A stretch of DNA of 22,238 bases, taken from NCBI GenBank assembly GCA_964194935.1, contig CAXMOL010000071.1:1-22238 (forward strand). The letters are read 5' to 3'. The notes under the pieces are model-generated. The model had not been told where the DNA came from. It did not search any database and was given only the letters and a program-made list of their open reading frames with translations. The position numbers and the translations under genes were made by a program. The stretch is from JACZWZ01 sp964194935. GTDB taxonomy: Bacteria; Actinomycetota; Acidimicrobiia; Spongiisociales; UBA11373. Below are positions 13,066 to 19,730 of the stretch, piece by piece; the first letter of the stretch is position 1; each line of letters starts with the position of its first letter.

Positions 13066-14433
13066 ATGACCAGCCACGACCCCTGGGAAGGCCAGACGGC
13101 GTTCCAACCCGAAGCAGGCGGTGGATCGATATTCGCCCGACCCAACCTCCCTTTTACGTTGGTGATCGTCGCCGCCATCGTCGGCCTGGTCAGCTTTCTG
13201 TTCCTGGTCGAGAACCCGTTTTCTGAAACGGTCGCAAGTGCAGCCACGACAACCACAGCCGCACCGGCAACGACACTTGCCACCGAAACGACCATCGCTA
13301 CGGATACCAGCTCCACCACAGCAACGACCTCTGCTCCCGGCTCAACAACGGCCACCGGAGGCGACATCAACGCCCTTCAGATCCGCCTCGACGAGATCGC
13401 AAGCGGTATCCCATTTCCGGTCTTTGCCACCAGCATTCCCGGTGACGATCGAATCTTTGTCCTCGAGCGGCAGGGACGGGTAGTCGTCATCGACGAGACC
13501 GGGTTGCGGACCGATCCGTTCGTCGATCTGACCGACCGGGTCGGATCTGGCGGAATCGAGAACGGACTACTCGGCATGGCCTTCCACCCGGACTACTCCT
13601 CCAACGGGCGGTTGTTCCTGTATTACACCGACACCGACCTCGATTCTCGCCTCAGCGAATTCAGCACGACCGGCGCCGGCGCCGGAATAGTCGATCGGGA
13701 GACGGAATCGATCCTGTTCGAAGTCGACCAAGCGGGTATTCGCCATCGGGCGGGGATGCTCCAGTTCGGACCGGACGGCTACCTGTGGTCGGCGTTGGGC
13801 GACGGAGGTCTCGGTGACGACTCGAGCCAGGACCTGTCGAGCCTGCAAGGGAACATCCTGCGGCTCGATATCGACGGAGGGGATCCATACGCGATACCGG
13901 TGACGAACCCGTTCCCGGGCACCGATGACGGACGCGACGAGATCTGGGCATACGGGCTGCGCAATCCATGGAGGTATTCGATCGACTTCGAGACCCGCCT
14001 CATCTACATCGGCGATGTAGGCCAGGCCAGCTGGGAAGAAGTGAACGTCGCCTCGATCGACGACGCCGGACTCGATTTCGGATGGCCCAACTTCGAGGGC
14101 TCGGACTGTTACCAGCCTTCCGACGGATGCGGAATGACGGGTTGGGAAGAGCCGACACTCAAGTACGACCATCAGACGGGTTGCTCCATATCCGGCGGGT
14201 ACGTGTACCGGGGAACGGCGATTCCCGAAATGGTCGGGCACTACTTCTACGCTGACTGGTGTAACGGGATGATCCGGTCATTCAAGTACGACAACGGCCA
14301 GGTCACCGATGAGCATGACTGGACCACAATGCTGGCGGGCGCCGGACAGGTCGCTTCATTTGGAATCGACGGGAGCGGAGAGATGCTCGTGGTCGATTCG
14401 AACGGAACGATCTACCGGATCGTAAAGGCCTGA
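13066..14433 (+). CDS. Membrane-anchored PQQ-type sugar dehydrogenase-like (GSDH/sorbosone) beta-propeller
   Basis: 455 residues. GAGGG lies about 6 bases before ATG 13066. A short cytoplasmic N-terminus precedes a single transmembrane segment (residues 30-48), then a Thr/Ala-rich linker (57-97), then a six-bladed propeller. Propeller signatures are GIENGLLGMAFHPDY (163-177), HRAGMLQFGPDGYLW (227-241), LGDGGLGDD, GLRNPWRYSIDFETRLIYIG with GDVGQ (297-320) and LDFGWPNFEG. Soluble glucose dehydrogenases of this family oxidise aldoses with bound PQQ and calcium. His227 aligns with the catalytic His, but the usual His-Asn-Gly-Gly reads His-Arg-Ala-Gly here, so substrate and activity are uncertain. 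The domain is expected outside the cell. Repeat elements follow the stop codon. Confidence 0.85.
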   Translation: MTSHDPWEGQTAFQPEAGGGSIFARPNLPFTLVIVAAIVGLVSFLFLVENPFSETVASAATTTTAAPATTLATETTIATDTSSTTATTSAPGSTTATGGDINALQIRLDEIASGIPFPVFATSIPGDDRIFVLERQGRVVVIDETGLRTDPFVDLTDRVGSGGIENGLLGMAFHPDYSSNGRLFLYYTDTDLDSRLSEFSTTGAGAGIVDRETESILFEVDQAGIRHRAGMLQFGPDGYLWSALGDGGLGDDSSQDLSSLQGNILRLDIDGGDPYAIPVTNPFPGTDDGRDEIWAYGLRNPWRYSIDFETRLIYIGDVGQASWEEVNVASIDDAGLDFGWPNFEGSDCYQPSDGCGMTGWEEPTLKYDHQTGCSISGGYVYRGTAIPEMVGHYFYADWCNGMIRSFKYDNGQVTDEHDWTTMLAGAGQVASFGIDGSGEMLVVDSNGTIYRIVKA

Positions 14434-14452
14434 GCCCGGGAGTCTTCAGTCA

Positions 14453-14506
14453 GAGGTACCCCCCACCAACGGCCTTCGGCCGTTGACTCCCCCCAAAGGG
14501 GAGAGT
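14453..14506 (+). repeat. Palindromic repeat, copy 1
   Basis: The order is GAGGTACCCCCCACCA, then the 15-base core ACGGCCTTCGGCCGT (14469-14483), then TGACTCCCCCCAAAGGGG with AGAGT. The core plus the flanking CA/TG forms an 8-bp stem with loop TTC. The right flank forms a second hairpin, CTCCCC/GGGGAG. Confidence 0.9.
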
Positions 14507-14533
14507 TGTTTCGTCAGTCGCCATTTGCTGAGA

Positions 14534-14584
14534 GAGGTACCCCCCACCAACGGCCTACGGCCGTTGACTCCCCCCAAAGGGTGT
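14534..14584 (+). repeat. Palindromic repeat, copy 2 (right end shortened)
   Basis: Same left flank as copy 1. The core ACGGCCTACGGCCGT (14550-14564) differs from copy 1 only in the loop. The right flank reads TGACTCCCCCCAAAGG and then GTGT, lacking the GGAGA that completes the second hairpin in the other copies. Confidence 0.88.
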
Positions 14585-14621
14585 CGGGTTGCGCCATAGG
14601 ACCGACAGTTCTGTTCTGAAC

Positions 14622-14671
14622 ACTCTCCCCTTTGGGGGGAGTCAGCGAGCGAAGCGAGCTGGTGGGGGGGA
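14622..14671 (-). repeat. Palindromic repeat, copy 3 (inverted)
   Basis: On the minus strand this reads CCCCCCCACCA, core GCTCGCTTCGCTCGC (14645-14659), then TGACTCCCCCCAAAGGGG and AGAGTGTT. The core differs completely from copies 1 and 2 but has the same length. Its stem, including the flanking A and T, pairs except for two internal mismatches. Confidence 0.88.
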
Positions 14672-14710
14672 TTGACTGACCCAGAACAAACCGCCAACCA
14701 GAAGACAAAA

Positions 14711-14760
14711 GACCCCCCACCAAACGCCTGCAGCGTTTGACTCCCCCCAGAGGGGAGAGT
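14711..14760 (+). repeat. Palindromic repeat, copy 4
   Basis: GACCCCCCACCA precedes the core AACGCCTGCAGCGTT (14723-14737), followed by TGACTCCCCCCAGAGGGG and AGAGT. Core and flanks form CAAACGC/GCGTTTG, a perfect 7-bp stem with a 5-base loop. The right hairpin loop has changed from AAA to AGA. Confidence 0.9.
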
Positions 14761-14770
14761 GTTCTTTTCT

Positions 14771-14800
14771 TACTGGCTACTCCTACTGGCTACTGGCTAC
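14771..14800. repeat. Short TACTGGC heptamer tandem
   Basis: TACTGGC occurs at 14771, 14784 and 14791, the last two directly abutting. The array overlaps the last bases of the acyl-CoA dehydrogenase gene, whose stop codon is 14797-14799. Confidence 0.6.
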
Positions 14801-15930
14801 AGCCCTAGCGCCCGGCTGATCACCATCCGCTGGACCTCGCTGGTCCCCTCGCCTATCTCGAGCACCTTTGCGTCGCGATAGAACCGCGACACGGGCGAAT
14901 CGTCCATCATCCCGTAACCACCGAAAACCTGCGTGGCAGCACGGGCGGCATCTACCGCGGCTTCTGAGGCAAACAGTTTTGCGGTCGCCGCAGCCTGCCG
15001 GTATTCCTCGCCCTGGTCCCTGAGCCAGGCGGCCCGATAGGTCAGGAGCCGGGCTGCATCAACGGCTACCTGCATGTCGGTGACCTTGAAAGCGATGGCC
15101 TGGTTCGAACCAATCGGGCGACCGAACTGGGTGCGCTCCCTGGCATAGGCCAGGGAGAGGTCGAGACACCCCTGGGCAACGCCCACTGCCATCGCCGCCA
15201 CCGCCACGCGACCATCATCAAGGATCTCGAGGAATTGGTGGAGGCCCCGACCTCGATCCCCGAGAAGGTTGGCTGCGGGAACCCGGCAGTCCTCAAAAAC
15301 AAGGCCGTGGGTATCAGAGGCCCGCCAACCCATCTTGCGATAGGCCGGCTCGACGGAGAATCCCTCGGTTCCGGCGGGCACGACGATCGTGCTGATTTCC
15401 TCGGGACCGGTGCGGGCCGTTATCGAAACCAGCGAGGTGATATCGGTTCCCGAGTTCGTGATGAACGTCTTGGCACCGTTGATCACCCATTCCTCACCAT
15501 CCAGCTGGGCCCGGGTTTCGGTCGCCCCCGCGTCGCTTCCCGCTCCGGGCTCAGTCAGGCCAAATCCGGCCAGGCGGCGTCCGGCCACCAGATCGGGCAG
15601 CCATTGGGCTTTCTGCTCTTCGGTACCGAACCTAAAGATCGGGTTCGCTCCGAGACCTACACCCGCCTCGAGTGTGATGGCCATCGACGAGTCCACCCTG
15701 GCGATTTCCTCAATCGCGATGCAGAGGGTGATGAAGTCGGCTCCGGCACCGCCGTACTCGTCGGGGAATACGAGTCCGAACAACCCCAATTCCCCCATGC
15801 GCTGCACGACATCAAGCGGAAACTCATGGGTGCGGTCCCACTCCTCGGCATGCGGAGCGATCTCGGCATCGGCAAATTCACGCACAACACCACGGAAGGC
15901 TTCTAGCTCGGCGGAAAGTGAGAAATCCAA
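14797..15930 (-). CDS. Acyl-CoA dehydrogenase
   Basis: 377 residues, the standard length of a mitochondrial-type short/branched-chain acyl-CoA dehydrogenase. It is FAD-dependent and introduces the alpha-beta double bond in acyl-CoA. FGLTEPGAGSDAGATETRA (residues 123-141) is the FAD/substrate signature. RERTQFGRPIGSNQAIAFKV (265-284) and QVFGGYGMMDDSPVSRFYRD (334-353) are conserved, and Glu361 in EIGEGTSEVQR is in the catalytic-base position. The chain-length preference is not readable by eye. The start is TTG at 15930 with GAGGAGG 5-6 bases upstream; no ATG competes. The 3' end merges into the TACTGGC array and the repeat region. It is monocistronic and divergent from the second EamA gene. 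Confidence 0.95.
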   Translation of the reverse strand: MDFSLSAELEAFRGVVREFADAEIAPHAEEWDRTHEFPLDVVQRMGELGLFGLVFPDEYGGAGADFITLCIAIEEIARVDSSMAITLEAGVGLGANPIFRFGTEEQKAQWLPDLVAGRRLAGFGLTEPGAGSDAGATETRAQLDGEEWVINGAKTFITNSGTDITSLVSITARTGPEEISTIVVPAGTEGFSVEPAYRKMGWRASDTHGLVFEDCRVPAANLLGDRGRGLHQFLEILDDGRVAVAAMAVGVAQGCLDLSLAYARERTQFGRPIGSNQAIAFKVTDMQVAVDAARLLTYRAAWLRDQGEEYRQAAATAKLFASEAAVDAARAATQVFGGYGMMDDSPVSRFYRDAKVLEIGEGTSEVQRMVISRALGL

Positions 15931-15957
15931 GCTGCCTCCTCGACATCGGACGCCTCC

Positions 15958-15986
15958 AGATTATCGGGTCCCAGACGCTGACTCAG
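15958..15986 (-). promoter_or_regulatory. Candidate promoter of the acyl-CoA dehydrogenase gene
   Basis: On the minus strand CTGAGT (15986-15981) and TAATCT (15963-15958) are separated by 17 bases. They lie about 28 bases before the TTG start, with the ribosome-binding site in between. Spacing and the -10 are good and the -35 is partial. The inverted repeat CTCAGC/GCTGAG immediately upstream could be an operator. Confidence 0.42.
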
Positions 15987-16111
15987 CCTCCGGGAGCAGC
16001 TGAGGCGATCGGTCCGGCAAGCACCGAGAGAGCACCAGCGGCCCCGGCCTCACGCAGCAACGTCGTCACCGGAGGTTGAGTATGAGTGGCTGGCATGGCT
16101 CCCGGAGTTCC

Positions 16112-16117
16112 TAACGT
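16112..16117 (+). promoter_or_regulatory. -10-like box directly before the second EamA gene
   Basis: TAACGT lies 9 bases before the GTG at 16127 and no Shine-Dalgarno sequence is present. A start of transcription 6-9 bases beyond the box would make the mRNA leaderless. Confidence 0.38.
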
Positions 16118-16126
16118 CTAGCGACC

Positions 16127-17011
16127 GTGATCCGCATTACCGCTCTCATTGGCATCGTGACCATCTCGTTCTCAGCGATTTTTGTTGGCCTGGCTGACGT
16201 CGCTCCCGCCACAGCCGGTCTGTTCCGGGCCACCTATGCCCTTCCGGTGCTGTTCTTGCTGAACCGAATCAGCGGGGATCAGCGATCGCGTCGTCTGCGT
16301 ATGCTCGCCTTTGCTTCGGGTCTGTTACTTGCCGGGGACGTGGCGCTGTGGCACACCTCGATCAACCTGGTCGGCGCCGGTCTGTCGACCGTCGTTGCCA
16401 ACACGCAGGTGCTGTGGGTCGGTTTGACCGCTTGGATAATGTTTGGGGAGCGACCGACCCGCACGGCGTTCATCGTCGTCCCGATCGTCCTGGTGGGCGT
16501 CGCCCTGATCGGGGGTGTGGGTTCCTCAAATGCCTACGGAGACAACCCGGCACTCGGGGCAGGCCTCGCACTGATAGCCAGCTTCTTCTACGCCAGCTTT
16601 CTGTTGCTGTTCCGCGCCGCCAACGTCGAGAAGGGCCAAACGGCGGGCCCGCTGCTGGACGTATCGATCGGACTCACTGTCGCCTTCCTGGCCGGTGGCT
16701 GGCTCGACCCAGGGTTCTCGCTTGTTCCGGAGTGGCCGGCGCACGGATGGCTCATCGCTTTGAGTCTGCTGGTGCATACCGGTGGCTGGTTACTGATCGC
16801 CGCAGCGCTGCCTCGACTTCCTGCTCTCGAGACGTCGGTGATGCTTTTGCTGCAACCTGCCGGAACGATCCTGTGGGCAGGAATCATCTTCAACGAACGT
16901 CTGGCAACGAATCAATGGATCGGAGTCGGGCTCGTGTTGGTCGGCATCCTGACCGCGGCGATCCTGGGCACCGTCAGACGAGCGGAGGCAGATACGCCGC
17001 CGGATCCCTGA
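16127..17011 (+). CDS. EamA/DMT-family transporter (second of two)
   Basis: 294 residues with about ten transmembrane helices in two EamA halves (about 4-130 and 145-282). Typical patches are SAIFVGLADVAPATAGLFRA at residues 16-35, LWHTSINLVGAGLSTVVANT (about 74-93), WIMFGERPTR (closing loop of half one), and LLQPAGTILWAGIIFNERLA near residues 243-262 in half two. It is a cytoplasmic-membrane metabolite transporter of unknown substrate. The start is the GTG at 16127, supported by a TAACGT box 9 bases upstream and no ribosome-binding site. The last 38 bases overlap the end of the convergent 114-residue gene. It shares little obvious sequence with the EamA protein at 12126-12953 beyond the fold. 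Confidence 0.87.
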   Translation: MIRITALIGIVTISFSAIFVGLADVAPATAGLFRATYALPVLFLLNRISGDQRSRRLRMLAFASGLLLAGDVALWHTSINLVGAGLSTVVANTQVLWVGLTAWIMFGERPTRTAFIVVPIVLVGVALIGGVGSSNAYGDNPALGAGLALIASFFYASFLLLFRAANVEKGQTAGPLLDVSIGLTVAFLAGGWLDPGFSLVPEWPAHGWLIALSLLVHTGGWLLIAAALPRLPALETSVMLLLQPAGTILWAGIIFNERLATNQWIGVGLVLVGILTAAILGTVRRAEADTPPDP

Positions 17012-17318
17012 GAAGCCGGGACCGAGGTTCGGCCATGGCTGCTCCAAGTGACTGTGCCCGTGACATTGCCAGATCATCCACATGGGGCCCATAGGCGATC
17101 ACGCGCACGCCAAGCGCTACGAGTGTGCGAATCGCATCGTCGGCACCTTCTGTTTCGAGGTCGACGAAGGCGATCAGCGGTTCCAACCCGGCAAGAGCAT
17201 CTGACTTGATCGCCTCGAATCGATAGCCGCTACGGGCGGCTGCAGATTCGAACGGACCGACATCCATCAGATTGCTGGTCACCACAACCAGCAGGGGGAG
17301 GTGCGTTCGATCATCCAT
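16974..17318 (-). CDS. Small receiver-like protein, 114 residues, function unknown
   Basis: Starting at ATG 17318 the product is MDDRTHLPLLVVVTSN..., with alternating hydrophobic strands and helices: LLVVVTSN, YRFEAIKS, PLIAFVDL, VRVIAYGPHVD. This resembles the beta/alpha order of CheY-type receiver domains. FVDLETE places an Asp near the phospho-acceptor position, but the N-terminal acidic pair and the conserved Lys are not convincing, so it may be non-phosphorylated. The longer open frame reaching 17453 lacks an initiation signal; a TACCCT box 6 bases before ATG 17318 and no Shine-Dalgarno support a leaderless start. It is convergent with and overlaps the EamA gene, and is divergent from the LppM-like lipoprotein. 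Confidence 0.62.
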   Translation of the reverse strand: MDDRTHLPLLVVVTSNLMDVGPFESAAARSGYRFEAIKSDALAGLEPLIAFVDLETEGADDAIRTLVALGVRVIAYGPHVDDLAMSRAQSLGAAMAEPRSRLLRDPAAYLPPLV

Positions 17319-17324
17319 GATCCG

Positions 17325-17330
17325 AGGGTA
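17325..17330 (-). promoter_or_regulatory. -10-like box for a leaderless receiver-like gene
   Basis: TACCCT on the minus strand is followed by 6 bases and then ATG 17318. The spacing puts the start codon at or next to the transcription start. Confidence 0.45.
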
Positions 17331-17401
17331 TGCCGCATCCCGATGCGAAGACGAGTCGCCGACCAGTAGCATCCCCTGCTCAGTCACCAGAAAAGGACCC
17401 C

Positions 17402-18163
17402 ATGCGCCGACTAATCGTCGTTGCCGCGTTGCTCGCTCTTGTAGCCACGGCATGCAAGCTCGAAACCAATTTCGGAGCCGTTATCAATGCTGATGGCTCC
17501 GGCACCATCATTGGAGAGATAGGACTCGACGACGAGGCTGCCGAACTCTTCCTCGAAGGTGCGGACCCGTTCGACGGCAACGAACTAGCCGATGCACCAG
17601 GTGCTCGCACGAGGCAAGAACGCCGCGGCGATCTCACTTACTACATCGTCGAGATCGATGTCGACGACATCACAGAGGCCGAACAGCAACTGATCGAAAA
17701 CGAGAGCTCCCTGCTCTCCAACCTCGACATTTCGGTAACGGATGATCTAGTGACGGTAAGTGGCACCGCCTCCGCCGATGACACACTCGGCGGAGAATCC
17801 GAGGGGTTCGATCCGGCGGTATTCGAGGACTCGATCTCGGCAAGCGTGTACTTCACGATGCCGGGCTCAATCACCGAGCACAATGCCGACCGTCAGGACG
17901 GCAACACCCTGTACTGGGACATCCCGGTGCTCGGCGGCACGCTTGACATCCAGGCACAGTCGGATCCGAGAGGAACACCTGCGAGCGGTAGCAGCGACGG
18001 GTTCCCGGTTTGGGCCTACGGCATCATCGCCGCGGTACTCCTCGGAGCCGTCTACTACTTCATGCAGGGTCGCTCCGACGGTGACTCCTCCGCCACCGCA
18101 GACGACTCAGCTGATGACGGCGCCACCGACGATCCCCCACCGCCACCGCCCGCCACGGAATAG
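17402..18163 (+). CDS. LppM-like lipoprotein with C-terminal membrane anchor
   Basis: 253 residues. ATG 17402 has AAAAGGA upstream and gives an N-terminal lipoprotein signal MRRLIVVAALLALVATAC (Cys18). The mature beta-rich domain (about 20-190) begins KLETNFGAVINADGSGTIIG, the start expected for actinobacterial LppM-domain proteins. It includes GDLTYYIVEIDVDDITEAEQ and ends near YWDIPVLGGTLDIQA. A transmembrane helix follows (about 201-220, VWAYGIIAAVLLGAVYYFM), then an acidic tail rich in Asp and Pro. LppM family members are cell-envelope proteins of poorly known role. Having both a lipid anchor and a membrane helix is noteworthy. The HAD-like gene begins 20 bases downstream, so cotranscription is likely. 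Confidence 0.78.
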   Translation: MRRLIVVAALLALVATACKLETNFGAVINADGSGTIIGEIGLDDEAAELFLEGADPFDGNELADAPGARTRQERRGDLTYYIVEIDVDDITEAEQQLIENESSLLSNLDISVTDDLVTVSGTASADDTLGGESEGFDPAVFEDSISASVYFTMPGSITEHNADRQDGNTLYWDIPVLGGTLDIQAQSDPRGTPASGSSDGFPVWAYGIIAAVLLGAVYYFMQGRSDGDSSATADDSADDGATDDPPPPPPATE

Positions 18164-18183
18164 GAACGCTGAGCGAGCGGCAA

Positions 18184-18642
18184 ATGTCGTTTCACCGACC
18201 ACACATGCGGTTGGTTGTCATCGATCTGATTCCGGCCCTCCTTTCCTGGGAGGGCCGGAATCGTTCGACGAGCCTCGAGATGACACCCGATGGTCCCGAC
18301 GCGATCGCCCACCTCTACTCCCACTACCGGTTGATCGGATTAGCGGACGCCGATGTGTCGAGCACGGCCATCCGTAAAGCACTGGAAGACAACCGAGCCA
18401 CCGAGTTCTTCGACAGCGTCGGCACCAGCGGCGGCTTCGGCCCGGCCATCAACCCGAGGGTGATTCGTCGCATTACTCGAATGAGCCGAACGCATGAGCC
18501 GGTCGTCTTCGTCACCGGGAGAGAGTCCCTCGGCCGGTTGATGAGTCGATCGAGAGTCGGCGTCGTGCTCACCACCCGCGAGGAGTTCGGAGCGGTGCCC
18601 GATGCCGTCGCCTCGCTTATCTCGGGCCGGGTCAGCCCTTGA
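18184..18642 (+). CDS. Degenerate HAD-like protein
   Basis: 152 residues from ATG 18184, with a minimal GAG 6 bases before it; an ATG at 18205 giving MRLVVIDLIPAL is an alternative. The N-terminus resembles HAD motif I, but the second Asp is missing (VVIDLIPALL instead of DxDGT). The middle YRLIGLADADVSSTAIRKAL and FFDSVGTSGGFGPAINPRV follow the usual HAD order. The motif IV region reads VVFVTGRESLGRLMSRS, without the acidic pair. Phosphatase activity therefore looks doubtful, and a binding or regulatory role is an inference. A perfect 14-bp inverted repeat covers codons 16-26. The 3' end overlaps the convergent CvpA-CAP gene by 11 bases. Confidence 0.6.
   Translation: MSFHRPHMRLVVIDLIPALLSWEGRNRSTSLEMTPDGPDAIAHLYSHYRLIGLADADVSSTAIRKALEDNRATEFFDSVGTSGGFGPAINPRVIRRITRMSRTHEPVVFVTGRESLGRLMSRSRVGVVLTTREEFGAVPDAVASLISGRVSP
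18228..18262. promoter_or_regulatory. Perfect 14-bp inverted repeat inside the start of the HAD-like gene
   Basis: GATTCCGGCCCTCC (18228-18241) and GGAGGGCCGGAATC (18249-18262) are exact complements around the 7-base loop TTTCCTG. The hairpin lies 65 bases after the LppM-like stop and just inside the next reading frame. It could act as a terminator for the lipoprotein, an attenuator or partial terminator within the operon, or an operator. There is no T-run after it. Confidence 0.6.
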
Positions 18643-19600
18643 ACACCTGCACAGTCATGAGCCCTAGCGGCCCGCTCACGACGGCAATCCCGATCCACTG
18701 ATAGAAATGGGCTTCGATGTTGGCCCGGTGGCCGGGACTTTCCATCAGTCCTTCGTGAACCTCGGTGACGGTTGCTGCCAACGCAAGGTTCTCACCTCCG
18801 ACCTGGAAGCTGATTCCAGCGTCATTGAGGCGGTCACCGACATCGCCTGTAACCGGTGAAGTGTGGGAGAAGTAGCCACCCAAGTACATCTCGACTGCGT
18901 GCCCGAGACCGACTTCGGCAAGTGCGTCATCCCACACCAGCGGATCCAGACCTGCGTCCACCCGGGCGACGTTTACGCGACCAAAGATGTCCACAGCCGC
19001 CTCGAAATCTCTGGCGATGTCTTCTGCATCCGACGGCCCGATATCGATCGTCGCATCCGGATCCACGATGACCCGGCGAATTCCGACGGCTTCGCGGAGA
19101 TTGAGCATCGTCTCGACGAGGCGATCACCCGAAAGCCCGATGAACAGCTCTTGAGCCACCCCGTGGGGATTCGTCAAGGTGCGAGCCACTGCCGAGTCAT
19201 CAATGGAGTTGGCAACGGCCGGCGGCATCGGGAGCACCACTCCCATAGTCAGCACCAGGGTTGCGAGGAACACTCCCCACGCCGCAGCCAGACCCGCTCC
19301 GCCGGCTCGATTCATCATGTTGAGTCCGGGAAGTCGCGCCACCCGCTCGATCTTGCGGGTGGCAACCGCTGCACCGATCCCAACCGCAAGGAAGATGAGA
19401 AAGCCCCCGATGAAGCGGGCCATCTCGTCGGAAAGGCTCGACATCGAACCCACGATTGCCCCCACCGCTGGCGCCAAGCGGAAAGCGATAACGGTCCCGA
19501 TCACGAGGCCGGCCAGATCCATCGCCTCGCGCACGAAGCCCCGCGTCCAACCGCGGAACAGCAAGAGCCCCAGGAAGATGAGGATCGCGAAATCGATCAC
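18632..19600 (-). CDS. CvpA-like membrane domain fused to extracellular CAP/SCP domain
   Basis: 322 residues from GTG 19600. The N-terminal 130 residues hold four hydrophobic helices with CvpA-like features (FRGWTRGFVREAMDLAGLVI near 15-34, GGAGLAAAWGVFLATLVLTM near 100-119). A linker (about 131-200) leads to a CAP/PR-1 domain (about 201-322). Its site residues are His234 (GLGHAVEM), His246 (YFSHTSP), Glu270 (GGENLA) and His291 (SPGHRANI). Bacterial CAP domains are extracellular, and CvpA proteins are inner-membrane proteins linked to colicin V production or envelope maintenance. CvpA-CAP fusions are known in actinobacteria. Its job is unknown; an envelope-stability role is an inference. The stop overlaps the end of the convergent HAD-like gene. 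Confidence 0.85.
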   Translation of the reverse strand: MIDFAILIFLGLLLFRGWTRGFVREAMDLAGLVIGTVIAFRLAPAVGAIVGSMSSLSDEMARFIGGFLIFLAVGIGAAVATRKIERVARLPGLNMMNRAGGAGLAAAWGVFLATLVLTMGVVLPMPPAVANSIDDSAVARTLTNPHGVAQELFIGLSGDRLVETMLNLREAVGIRRVIVDPDATIDIGPSDAEDIARDFEAAVDIFGRVNVARVDAGLDPLVWDDALAEVGLGHAVEMYLGGYFSHTSPVTGDVGDRLNDAGISFQVGGENLALAATVTEVHEGLMESPGHRANIEAHFYQWIGIAVVSGPLGLMTVQVFKG

Positions 19601-19730
19601 GGCAGCGATGCCTGCATTCGGTACCGAGTCGTTCCTGATGCCGAGAGCGAGCCGGGGGCGCCGCCTGGCACGAACGCAGGACGAAGGCGCACTCGTGAGT
19701 GCGTCGAGGACGAGGACAAAGCCAGCGGCG

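Larger units (their letters stand above)
14434..14796. other. Gene-free convergent intergenic region filled with palindromic repeats
   Basis: No gene is supported in this 363-base gap between the convergent sugar dehydrogenase and acyl-CoA dehydrogenase genes. Open frames here merely translate the repeats. It contains four repeat copies (three plus, one minus) and a short TACTGGC tandem. The strong hairpins may also serve as terminators for both neighbours. Confidence 0.8.

Noticed and set aside
14446..14723. Minus-strand frames of 69-83 codons in the repeat region
   Set aside because: They translate the palindromic repeats (the same Gly-Gly-Val-Asn-Gly-Arg-Arg peptide twice) and have no start signals.
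14453..14760. CRISPR array
   Set aside because: The repeats are only four, in both orientations, with unequal spacing, and the variable part lies inside the palindrome. No cas gene is near.
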